Shown here in pieces: positions 1 through 5,762 of a stretch of 5,762 nucleotides of DNA. Position 1 is the stretch's first letter, and each line of letters opens with the position of its first letter. The translations under genes and the position numbers were made by a program. The stretch covers positions 1-5,762 of the forward strand of contig USJM01000122.1 of NCBI GenBank assembly GCA_900555005.1, written 5' to 3'. This DNA comes from an uncultured Lachnospiraceae bacterium (GTDB taxonomy: Bacteria; Bacillota_A; Clostridia; Lachnospirales; Lachnospiraceae). The notes below the pieces were generated by a model, which was given only the letters and a program-made list of their open reading frames with translations, did not search any database and had not been told where the DNA came from.

Positions 1-1481
1 GATCTTTCCGTCCGGGATGTCATAGAACCGGTTGATCAGGTTCGTGATCGTTGTCTTGCCGGCGCCGGTGGCACCGACGAAGGCGATCTTCTGGCCCGGC
101 TTTGCATAGAGTGTGATGTCGTGAAGCACCAGCTTGTTCGGGACGTAGCCGAAGTCGACGTTGAACATCCGGACATCACCCTGCTGCGGCGTGTAGGTAA
201 GCGTCCCGTCATGATGCGGATGCTTCCACGCCCATTTTCCGGTCAGATGGTCTGCCTCATGGATGGTTCCGTCCTTGTCATAGTCTGCATTGACCAGCTC
301 TACATAGCCGTCGTCTTCCTCGGGCGCCTGGTCCATCAGCTCAAAGACACGGGAGACGCCGGCAAGACCAAGCGCGATCATGGAGACCTGCATGGAGGCC
401 TGCCCGATGGACTGCGCCAGCTGCCTGGTCATTGCCAGAAATGATACAATCACGCCGATTGTGACGGTGTCGATCCCGTCAGTGTCAGGTTCGGCGCCTT
501 GAGCGTCACGAGGAAGCCGCCCAGGATTGCCAGAGCGATGTACATGATGTTTCCGACATTTCCGAGAATCGGCATCAGCATGAAGCCGGCACGGTTCGCG
601 CGGTCGCTGTCCTCAAAGAGCTTCTGGTTGAAGGTGCGGAAGTCAGCCTTCGCAGCCTCCTCGTGGTTGAAGACCTGGACGACCTTCTGACCGTTCATGA
701 TTTCCTGGACGAAGCCCTCCTCGGCCGCCAGTGACTTCTGCTGATCGACCATACCGCTTGCGGAGCGGCCCGCGAAGTTTTTCGAGATCCGGCTCATGAC
801 GTACATGAAGAACGCGACGCCGATGGTCATCCAGACAGAGAACTTCAGCATGGAAATGACGATCGCAATGACGGAAAGACCGGTCTGATAGATCATCGGG
901 AGTGACTGGCCGATCATCTGCCGGATCGCATCCGTGTCGTTGGTGTAGGTGGACATGATGTCCCCGGTCAGGTGCTGGTCAAAGTAACGGATTGGAAGTG
1001 TCTCCATGCGGTCGAACATGTCATCCCGCATGTGCTTCAGTGTACCCTGCGTCACCGTTGCCATGATCTGAGCATAGATGTTGGACGCGATGACACCCGT
1101 CGCGTACACGGCGATCATGGTTCCGATGATGGAGAGCAGCTGCGGATAAACTGCCTGAAGGCCTTTAGTCATTCCGGGGGTGATGGCGGTGTCGACGAGG
1201 GTCTGAAGGAAGACCGATGCGATGACGCCCGAAAGCCCGGAGACGGCGAGGCAGATCAGGACGATCACAAGGCGCCATCTGTAAAAATGAAACATGTACT
1301 TCATCATCCGGCTGAAGGTGCCGGGCTTTACCGGAGGCCGCCTGGAAGACTGCTTTTTTTCAGAACGGACCTTCTCTGCGCTGCGCGGATCCGGAGCCGA
1401 GGCTTCAGTCTGCGTCTGAGCCGCTGTAGCTGCCCGAACGGCCTGTGCCTGAACGGCTGTCTGATTCTGTGCTGCTGCCAT
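1..1481 (-). CDS. ABC exporter half-transporter, subunit 2 (TMD-NBD), 3' truncated by window edge, one internal frameshift
   Basis: This is the second subunit of a probable heterodimeric ABC multidrug-type exporter in the inner membrane. The chosen start is ATG at 1481, 10 nt after GGGAGG (1497-1492); the in-frame ATG at 1490 lies only 1 nt from that site. Residues 1-55 are an Ala/Gln/Thr-rich, then basic, cytoplasmic extension. The exporter membrane domain follows (helices near 70-95, 112-135, 195-230 and 300-328). The reading frame breaks at the CCC run 475-477: literal translation stops at 450, but one added base restores the family continuation (IDTVTIGVIVSFLAMTRQL) open to base 1. A linker at about 384-434 carries DYDKDGTIHEAD. 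The NBD begins near 435 and has a canonical Walker A GATGAGKT (470-477, Lys476, bases 52-75). The Q-loop, signature and Walker B lie outside the window. About 494 residues are visible and perhaps 130-190 are missing. The substrate cannot be told from sequence. The exporter assignment is firm; whether the frameshift is error or mutation is not known. Confidence 0.88.
475..477 (-). other. Frameshift site in ABC gene 2 (C3 run)
   Basis: The literal frame reads LTLTGSTPSQSA and stops at 450-452. Adding one base at the run gives LTLTG-IDTVTIGVIVSFLAM, and the frame stays open with clear ABC exporter content through Walker A to base 1. The break falls between the last membrane helices, so a real mutation would remove the whole ATPase domain. 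Confidence 0.88.
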
Positions 1482-1482
1482 C

Positions 1483-3266
1483 TTACGCATTCCTCCCTTC
1501 CTGGATCTGTGCGCCTGTCTGTTTTTTTGTCTCATCCTGCTGTGAACTCCGGGTCTGGGATTCATAGACCCCCAGTAGATGCCGTGCCTTGCGAGCAGTT
1601 CCTCATGCGTGCCCTGCTCGACGATACGCCCGCCGTCCATGACAATGATGTTGTCCGCATCCTGGACGGAGGAGACGCGCTGCGCGATGATAATCTTTGT
1701 GGTGTCCGGGATCTCCTCGCGGAACGCCTTGCGGATCAGTGCGTCCGTCTTTGTGTCGACGGCAGAGGTCGAGTCATCGAGAATCAGGATCTTCGGCTTT
1801 TTCAGAAGAGCTCTGGCGATGCAGAGCCGCTGCTTCTGGCCGCCAGACACATTGGTTCCGCCCTGTGTGATCATCGTCTGATACTTGTCCGGGAACTCCT
1901 GGATAAAGCTGTCTGCCTGTGCCAGCTCGCAGGCATGGCGGATTTCCGCGTCCGTGGCATCCGGGTCTCCCCAGCGAAGGTTCTCGCTGATCGTTCCGGA
2001 GAACAGGACATTCTTCTGGAGGACGCAGGCAACCTGATCGCGCAGGACTGTGAGGTTGTACTTCCGGACATCCTCGCCGCCGACCCTGACGGATCCCTCA
2101 GACACATCGTAAAGTCTTGAGATCAGCTGTACGAGTGACGACTTGGACGAGCCGGTTCCGCCGATGATGCCGAGTGTGGATCCGGACGGGATGTGGAGAC
2201 TGATATCGGACAGCGCATACTTTTTGCTGCGGTCTGAGTATTTGAAGGAAACATGGTCAAAATCCACGCGGCCGTCGGAGACCGCTGTCAGCCCATTTTC
2301 GGGTGAAGTAATTGTGGCATCGTAGGAAAGAACTTCCGCGATACGCTCTGCCGACTCCTCCGCGATCATGCACAGCACGAAGATGAAGGACAGCATCATA
2401 ATAGCAAGCAGAATCTGCACGCCGTAGTTAATCAGGGACGAGAGTTCGCCTGTGGTCAGTTCGGAGCCTTTCGTGGAAATGATCAGCCGGGCACCGATAT
2501 AGCTGATCAGGGTGATGGAGGCAAACACACAGGCCTGCATGGAAGGTGTGTTGAAGGCGAGGATTTTCTCGACATGGGTGAAGTCGCGCCGGACCTCCTC
2601 AGATTCCATGTGAAACTTTTTCTTCTCATAGTCTTCCCGCACGAAAGACTTGACGACGCGCATCCCCTGGATGTTCTCCTGCACACCGTTGTTCATCGCA
2701 TCGTACCGTTTAAAGATGCGGACGAAGATCGGATGCGTCTTGATCGCGATGCCGAAGATGATGATTCCCAGAATCGGAATCATGATCAGGAAGATCAACG
2801 CCATCTTTCCGTTGATGGAGACGGCCATCACAACCGAGAAGATGATCATCAGCGGCGCACGGAAAGCGCCGCGCACCAGCATCGCGAAGGCGTTCTGGAC
2901 GTTCGTGACATCGGTCGTCATGCGGGTGACCAGGGAAGCCTCCGAGAAGTGATCGATGTCGTGGAAGGAATAGGTCTGTACGCGGTCAAAGATGTCCTGC
3001 CGCAGGTTCTTCGCCAGCCCGCAGGAAGCCTTCGAGGACTCTGCTGCGGCTGCTGCTCCGAAAAACAGGGAGATAAATGAAATGACCAGCAGCCATATAC
3101 CGTAGTACACGAGTGGCTGGATGGACCGCTCTCCCATGTGGTCGATGAGCTTTGCCATCAGGAATGGGATGATGACTTCCATGATGACCTCACCCGAGAC
3201 CAGCAGTGGGGAGAGGATGGATTCCCGCTTGTATTCCCGAAGGCTTTTTGCCAGTGTCTTGATCAA
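1483..3266 (-). CDS. ABC exporter half-transporter, subunit 1 (TMD-NBD) with degenerate ATP site; frameshift near 3' end
   Basis: This is the first subunit of the probable heterodimeric drug/lipid-type ABC exporter. Translation most likely starts at TTG 3266, which overlaps the MarR stop (TTGA) and sits 7 nt after AAGGAGG; the next in-frame Met is residue 29. Six membrane helices lie near residues 18-40, 54-74, 135-151, 156-174, 244-263 and 279-301. The NBD follows: Walker A GGTGSSKS (369-376), Q-loop Gln417, signature VSGGQ (473-477), Walker B ILILDD (493-498) and switch AQR (528-530). Asp498 replaces the catalytic Glu and Gln529 the switch His, the degenerate-site pattern known in heterodimeric exporters such as TAP1. 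After Trp565 the literal frame runs on into the next gene. One added base at the C run 1569-1573 gives the tail VYESQTRSSQQDETKK and onward to TAA at 1485-1483, for about 594 aa, the usual size. Literal coordinates for the unbroken frame are 450-3266 (938 codons), which I regard as an artefact. The substrate is unknown. Confidence 0.9.
1492..1497 (-). promoter_or_regulatory. RBS of ABC subunit 2
   Basis: GGGAGG is 10 nt before ATG 1481 and lies inside the 3' end of ABC gene 1 (corrected frame, TAA at 1485-1483). Its presence is independent evidence that the two ABC genes are translated separately and are not one fused protein. Confidence 0.8.
1569..1573 (-). other. Frameshift site in ABC gene 1 (C5 run)
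   Basis: The frame after Trp565 changes here. Literally the sequence reads YWGSMNPRPG and continues into gene 2. With one extra base in the C run it reads YW-x-VYESQTRSSQQDE and ends at TAA 1485-1483. The corrected tail is what I would expect of this family. The cause, a lost base in a homopolymer or a real mutation, cannot be settled from the sequence. Confidence 0.85.
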
Positions 3267-3748
3267 AGCTGTTCCTCCTTCTGAGTCTGATTGGTACGGA
3301 TGGTTTCTGCAGGCTGTGCGCCAGGACTGTTTCCGGATACATTGTCGAGCAGCTTGTACAGAAGGCGTCTGAGCTCGACAGCCTCCTCGGGCGTAAATCC
3401 GCGCACGAGCTCCTGCTCAGCCTGACGCTTCCGGCGGATGGACTCGTCCCGAAACCGGTCGGACTTTTCTGTCGTCCGGACAATTCGTCCCCGGTGGTCG
3501 TCCGGGTTGACCTCCACCGTCAGAAACCCTTTTTTCTCCATACGGGAGATGATGCCGACGACCGTCGGGTGTGAAACCTGGAGATGCGTTTCAATTTCCT
3601 TCTGCGTCACGGCACCGCCATGCGTATGGATGAAAAACATAGTCTGGAACTGACTCATGGTCAGCCCGGATTCTTTCAGACGGATATCCGCCTGGTTTTT
3701 CAGTCGTTCGCTGACAATCTTTATCAAGTGGCCGATATCATCGCACAC
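3263..3748 (-). CDS. MarR-family winged-helix transcriptional regulator
   Basis: This is a probable local repressor of the downstream ABC exporter operon. It is 161 aa from GTG 3748, a normal MarR length. An upstream in-frame TTG at 3772 would add 8 residues, but the only good RBS (AAAGGAGGG, 3766-3758) lies between the two, so GTG is preferred. An N-terminal dimerisation helix (about 4-28) is followed by the winged helix-turn-helix: TQKEIETHLQVSHPTVVGII (48-67) holds the positioning and recognition helices. The wing carries the family's charged Asp/Arg pattern in NPDDHRGR (81-88). C-terminal helices (about 96-137) complete the dimer interface, then a polar tail to KEEQL. The last codons double as the RBS of the ABC gene and the stop overlaps its TTG start, so the genes are probably translationally coupled. 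The paired palindromes upstream fit autoregulation. The ligand is unknown; export substrates of the ABC pump are the natural candidates (inference). Confidence 0.9.
   Translation of the reverse strand: MCDDIGHLIKIVSERLKNQADIRLKESGLTMSQFQTMFFIHTHGGAVTQKEIETHLQVSHPTVVGIISRMEKKGFLTVEVNPDDHRGRIVRTTEKSDRFRDESIRRKRQAEQELVRGFTPEEAVELRRLLYKLLDNVSGNSPGAQPAETIRTNQTQKEEQL
3274..3280 (-). promoter_or_regulatory. RBS that fixes the TTG start of ABC subunit 1
   Basis: AAGGAGG lies 7 nt before TTG 3266 and within the last codons of the MarR gene. The near-perfect site supports an unusual TTG start that overlaps the MarR stop codon as TTGA. Confidence 0.85.
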
Positions 3749-3757
3749 ACGCCAAAG

Positions 3758-3766
3758 CCCTCCTTT
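3758..3766 (-). promoter_or_regulatory. RBS that fixes the GTG start of the MarR gene
   Basis: AAAGGAGGG is followed 9 nt later by GTG 3748. It lies downstream of the in-frame TTG at 3772, which argues against that earlier start. Confidence 0.75.
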
Positions 3767-3788
3767 CTGCAATGGAACCTGCAGGAAC

Positions 3789-3812
3789 CCGCACAGCCTG
3801 TATCGGCTGCGG
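3789..3812 (-). other. Stem-loop in the marR leader
   Basis: CCGCAGCC (3812-3805) and GGCTGTGCGG (3798-3789) on the minus strand can pair into an 8-bp stem with a 2-nt bulge and a 6-nt loop. It sits in the predicted 5' leader between operator copy 1 and the marR RBS. There is no U-run after it, so it is not an intrinsic terminator. It may have no function beyond local RNA structure. Confidence 0.4.
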
Positions 3813-3826
3813 ATTGTCCTACATAC

Positions 3827-3838
3827 GTAGCACGCTAC
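3827..3838. promoter_or_regulatory. Probable MarR operator, copy 1
   Basis: The inverted repeat GTAGC-AC-GCTAC has 5-bp arms and a 2-bp centre. It is identical to copy 2, 76 bp away. It lies just downstream of the predicted marR transcription start. An extra half-site CTAC at 3819-3822 pairs with the GTAG at 3827-3830 (CTAC-ATAC-GTAG), giving three half-sites in a row. Assignment to the adjacent MarR protein is an inference from position and symmetry. Confidence 0.65.
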
Positions 3839-3854
3839 AATTCAAGGTGACCTT

Positions 3855-3883
3855 ATTATATGTCTCATTTTCCTGAAGGGTAA
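3855..3883 (-). promoter_or_regulatory. Predicted sigma-A promoter of the MarR-ABC operon
   Basis: On the minus strand there is a perfect TATAAT at 3860-3855. It is preceded by a 17-nt spacer and a weak -35 match TTACCC at 3883-3878 (3 of 6 to TTGACA). A start of transcription near 3848 would put operator copy 1 (3827-3838) at about +10 to +21, where a bound repressor would block transcription. The leader to the GTG start would be about 100 nt. Confidence 0.7.
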
Positions 3884-3901
3884 TTGTGAGATACTCCAAA
3901 A

Positions 3902-3915
3902 TGTAGCACGCTACA
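3902..3915. promoter_or_regulatory. Probable MarR operator, copy 2
   Basis: TGTAGC-AC-GCTACA is an inverted repeat with 6-bp arms whose 12-bp core is the same as copy 1. It lies upstream of the predicted marR -35 (about 19 nt away) and about 75 nt upstream of the extended -10 of the lyase gene. It could let two dimers cooperate, or control plus-strand transcription. Confidence 0.65.
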
Positions 3916-3989
3916 CAATAAAAGCGGGGCATTCTGCACAAGAAAGGCTTATCTGTGTCAATTTCTTCGCGCATTGGGAAGAGCATCCA

Positions 3990-3998
3990 TGTTATGAT
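3990..3998 (+). promoter_or_regulatory. Predicted extended -10 promoter of the lyase gene
   Basis: TGTTATGAT forms an extended -10 element (TG-n-TATGAT), with the hexamer at 3993-3998. No good -35 is found at 16-18 nt, which is tolerated in extended -10 promoters. Transcription would start near 4005, giving a leader of about 43 nt before the ATG at 4048. A second plus-strand candidate, TTGTCC (3814-3819), 16 nt, TACAAT (3836-3841), overlaps operator copy 1 and would place the lyase gene under the MarR protein. Sequence alone does not decide between them. Confidence 0.5.
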
Positions 3999-4047
3999 GA
4001 GATGACAGAAGGATGGCTGCATATCAGAAGCAGATGGAGGATGGATC

Positions 4048-5229
4048 ATGGCGGAGAGAAATCTTGATTTTGACACATACGTTGACCGCAGAAATACAGA
4101 CTGCCTGAAATATGACTTCGCAAAGCGCAGGGGGCTGCCGGAGGACGTCCTCCCGCTCTGGGTCGCGGACATGGATTTTCGAACCTCGTCCTATGTGGAG
4201 GATGCGCTTGTGGAGCGCGCGAAGAACGGCGTGTTCGGATACACCGAATCCGGGGAGGCGTATTTCCAGGCGGTTGCCGGCTGGATGGAGCGCCACCACG
4301 GCTGGAAGGTCCGGCCAGAATGGCTGATCAAGACGCCGGGTGTTGTGTTTGCCCTGGCGATGGCGGTCAGAGCCTATACAAGGGAAGGCGACAGCGTCCT
4401 CATTCAGCAGCCCGTCTACTATCCGTTCAGCGAGGTGATTCTGGAGAACGGGAGAAATGTGGTCAGCAGCGATCTCTACCTGGGGGAGGACAATCGCTAC
4501 CACATCGATTTTGATGATTTTGAGCGCAAGATTGAGGAGAATGACATCGGCCTGTTTCTGATGTGCAGTCCGCACAATCCGGTCGGAAGAGTCTGGACAC
4601 GCGATGAGCTGATGAGGATCGGGGAGATCTGCGTCCGTCACAACGTGATTGTCGTCAGTGACGAGATCCACAACGATTTCATATTCGAGGGGGAGCACCA
4701 TGTCTTTGCGACGCTGAGCCCCGAGTTCGAGCAGATCTCGGTCATCTGCACGGCGCCCAGCAAGACCTTCAATCTCGCAACGATGCTGCTGTCGAACATC
4801 TTTATTCCGGACGTTCAGCTGCGGAAGCGTTTTCTGAGGCAGGTCAGCGCAGCAGGAATGAGCCAGCTGTCAGCCTTTGGCCTGACGGCCTGCCAGGCGG
4901 CATATGAGCACGGGGAAGAGTGGTATCAGGCGATGCTTTCCTATGTAAAGGGAAACATCGATTATGTGAATCGCTACGCACAGGAGCATTTCAAAAAGAT
5001 CCGGGTGGTCCATCTGGAGGGAACCTACCTGATGTGGCTCGATTTTCGCGGGACGGGGCTGTCGTCCGGGGAGATTGACCAGAAGATCATCTACGAGGCA
5101 AAGCTGTGGCTGGATTCCGGAAAGATTTTCGGAAGTGCCGGAAGAGGTTTTCAGCGGATCAACACCGCCTGCCAGCGAGCGACCCTCGAGGAAACGATGG
5201 AGCGGATCCGGAAAACCTTTGAAGTGTAA
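4048..5229 (+). CDS. MalY/PatB-family PLP-dependent aminotransferase, probable cystathionine beta-lyase (C-S lyase)
   Basis: This is a fold-type I PLP enzyme of 393 aa, close to the usual 385-395 for MalY/PatB. Known members cleave C-S bonds (cystathionine or cysteine conjugates to pyruvate, ammonia and a thiol) in the cytoplasm. Visible landmarks are WVADMDF (38-44), FGYT (63-66), QPVYYPF (121-127, Tyr124 probably stacks on PLP), SPHNPVGR (174-181, Asn177), SDEIHNDF (204-211, Asp205 pairs with the PLP ring nitrogen), SKTFNLA (238-244, Lys239 the Schiff-base lysine) and QRINTACQR (369-377, Arg370 the likely carboxylate-binding Arg). The start ATG has GGAGG at 4036-4040 with 7 nt spacing. Two departures from the family pattern as I know it are Thr245 after NLA, where Gly is usual, and Gln376 in INTACQR, where Pro is usual. 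It is divergent from the MarR-ABC operon and probably co-transcribed with the folate gene downstream. Another aminotransferase activity cannot be excluded, so no symbol is given. Confidence 0.9.
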   Translation: MAERNLDFDTYVDRRNTDCLKYDFAKRRGLPEDVLPLWVADMDFRTSSYVEDALVERAKNGVFGYTESGEAYFQAVAGWMERHHGWKVRPEWLIKTPGVVFALAMAVRAYTREGDSVLIQQPVYYPFSEVILENGRNVVSSDLYLGEDNRYHIDFDDFERKIEENDIGLFLMCSPHNPVGRVWTRDELMRIGEICVRHNVIVVSDEIHNDFIFEGEHHVFATLSPEFEQISVICTAPSKTFNLATMLLSNIFIPDVQLRKRFLRQVSAAGMSQLSAFGLTACQAAYEHGEEWYQAMLSYVKGNIDYVNRYAQEHFKKIRVVHLEGTYLMWLDFRGTGLSSGEIDQKIIYEAKLWLDSGKIFGSAGRGFQRINTACQRATLEETMERIRKTFEV

Positions 5230-5306
5230 GCTGGTACAGCAGGGCTGTGACTGGATTGCGCAGCCAATAAGACCTGCGTCAGGCAATATCAGGGGCGTGA
5301 GTGGAG

Positions 5307-5762
5307 ATGGATGAGGAGAAGAAGGCCATCCGGGCGAAGATCCGCAGGCTTCGCGCGCAGATGACCCGGGAAGAGATCGGGCAGCGGAGTCTGGAGATCT
5401 GGAAGAGGGTCCTGGAGAGCGGTGTGTACAGAAGCTGCAGTGCTGTATACATTTACATGAGCCTTCCCGGAGAGGTAGAAACCAGGACACTGATCCAGCG
5501 GGCCTGGGAAGATGGAAAAAAGGTCGCAGTACCGAAGACCGACCTGGAAAAAAGACAGCTCCGCTTTTACGAAATCCGGAGTTTCGGACAGGTAAGGCCC
5601 GGTGTGATGGGAATCCTGGAGCCTTCGGAAGTAGAAGGGGCCAGGAGTGTACCGGATCCGGATGACGCCACTCTCATGATCGTACCTGGGGTTGCCTTTG
5701 ACAGACAGCGCCACCGGATCGGATACGGCGGGGGGGTTTTCCCCCCTTTTGTGGGGCCGGTA
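5307..5762 (+). CDS. 5-formyltetrahydrofolate cyclo-ligase (5,10-methenyl-THF synthetase), 3' truncated
   Basis: The enzyme converts 5-formyl-THF and ATP to 5,10-methenyl-THF, ADP and phosphate, returning stored folate to the one-carbon pool in the cytoplasm. The visible 152 codons have no stop; family members are about 180-200 aa. Supporting features are the basic N-terminal helix KKAIRAKIRRLRAQM (5-19), VYIYMSLPGEVETR (47-60), GKKVAVPKTD (70-79), GILEP (102-106) and MIVPGVAFDRQRHRIGYGGG (124-143). That last stretch leads into the nucleotide-binding motif, which in the family normally reads GYGGG(F/Y)YDR. Here it reads GYGGGVFPPFVG, which I attribute to bad sequence at the window end. The start is ATG 5307, 11 nt after AGGGG (5291-5295). 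An in-frame GTG at 5301 (5 nt spacing) would add two residues and is a real alternative. The gene lies 77 nt after the lyase gene on the same strand with no terminator seen between, so co-transcription is likely. No metabolic link between the two is evident. Confidence 0.88.
   Translation, partial: MDEEKKAIRAKIRRLRAQMTREEIGQRSLEIWKRVLESGVYRSCSAVYIYMSLPGEVETRTLIQRAWEDGKKVAVPKTDLEKRQLRFYEIRSFGQVRPGVMGILEPSEVEGARSVPDPDDATLMIVPGVAFDRQRHRIGYGGGVFPPFVGPV

Noticed and set aside
972..2120. A long open frame (382 codons) on the plus strand across the ABC genes
   Set aside because: It is antisense to well-supported ABC coding sequence, has no recognisable domain, is rich in His/Asp/Arg as expected of a shadow frame, and has no suitable RBS that I can see.
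3767..3784. Short CTGCA/TGCAG inverted repeat and GGAACC direct repeat near the marR RBS
   Set aside because: The 5-bp stem with an 8-nt loop and the 6-bp repeat are too short to separate from chance, although they lie close to the RBS.
3789..3812. Stem-loop considered as an intrinsic terminator or riboswitch
   Set aside because: There is no T-run on either strand after the stem, and the conserved core of any riboswitch class I know is absent; it is listed only as a leader stem-loop.
4024..4701. A 225-codon minus-strand open frame opposite the lyase gene
   Set aside because: The plus strand encodes a full MalY/PatB enzyme with all catalytic motifs; the minus-strand product resembles no family I know and is a GC-driven shadow.
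5230..5306. Gap between the lyase and cyclo-ligase genes searched for a terminator or promoter
   Set aside because: No hairpin with a T-run and no convincing -35/-10 pair was seen; the two genes are more simply read as co-transcribed.
4870..5714. Two overlapping minus-strand open frames (4870-5490 and 5289-5714)
   Set aside because: They lie opposite the end of the lyase gene and the cyclo-ligase gene, both clearly coding on the plus strand; the products are low-complexity and unrecognised.

Overview
The window looks like a fragment of a Clostridia (Firmicutes) chromosome, probably of the gut Lachnospiraceae type. The grounds are strong AGGAGG-type ribosome binding sites, use of TTG and GTG starts next to them, moderately high GC, and protein sequences that resemble that group's MarR/ABC exporter and MalY/PatB families. 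The taxonomic call is an inference from motifs; no search was run. No RNA gene, CRISPR array or mobile element was seen.

Layout. Bases 1-3748 (minus strand) hold an operon: a MarR-type repressor, then two half-size ABC exporter genes (TMD-NBD each). The second ABC gene runs off the left edge just after its Walker A motif. Bases 3749-4047 are a divergent regulatory region with two identical copies of the inverted repeat GTAGC-AC-GCTAC, a clear minus-strand promoter and an extended -10 plus-strand promoter. Bases 4048-5229 (plus) encode a PLP-dependent MalY/PatB-type C-S lyase/aminotransferase. Bases 5307-5762 (plus) encode the first four fifths of a 5-formyltetrahydrofolate cyclo-ligase, cut by the right edge.

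How it fits together. The two ABC proteins look like one heterodimeric multidrug-type exporter. The first subunit has the degenerate half-site (Asp instead of the catalytic Glu, Gln instead of the switch His); the second has a canonical Walker A. The MarR protein very probably represses its own operon from the repeated palindrome, and perhaps also the divergent lyase gene.

Main caution. Read literally, the two ABC genes form one 938-codon frame ending at 450. This is best explained by two single-base losses in short C runs (1569-1573 and 475-477). Restoring one base at each site recovers a normal gene 1 end (TAA at 1483-1485), a gene 2 start with its own RBS (ATG at 1481), and an intact reading frame to base 1. 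The last ~35 bases of the window are also homopolymer-rich and destroy a highly conserved motif. The sequence therefore probably carries errors, and the apparent fusion should not be treated as biology. I found no convincing undescribed system. The most interesting items are the duplicated operator and a Ca2+-loop-like DxDxDG motif in the linker of the second ABC subunit.
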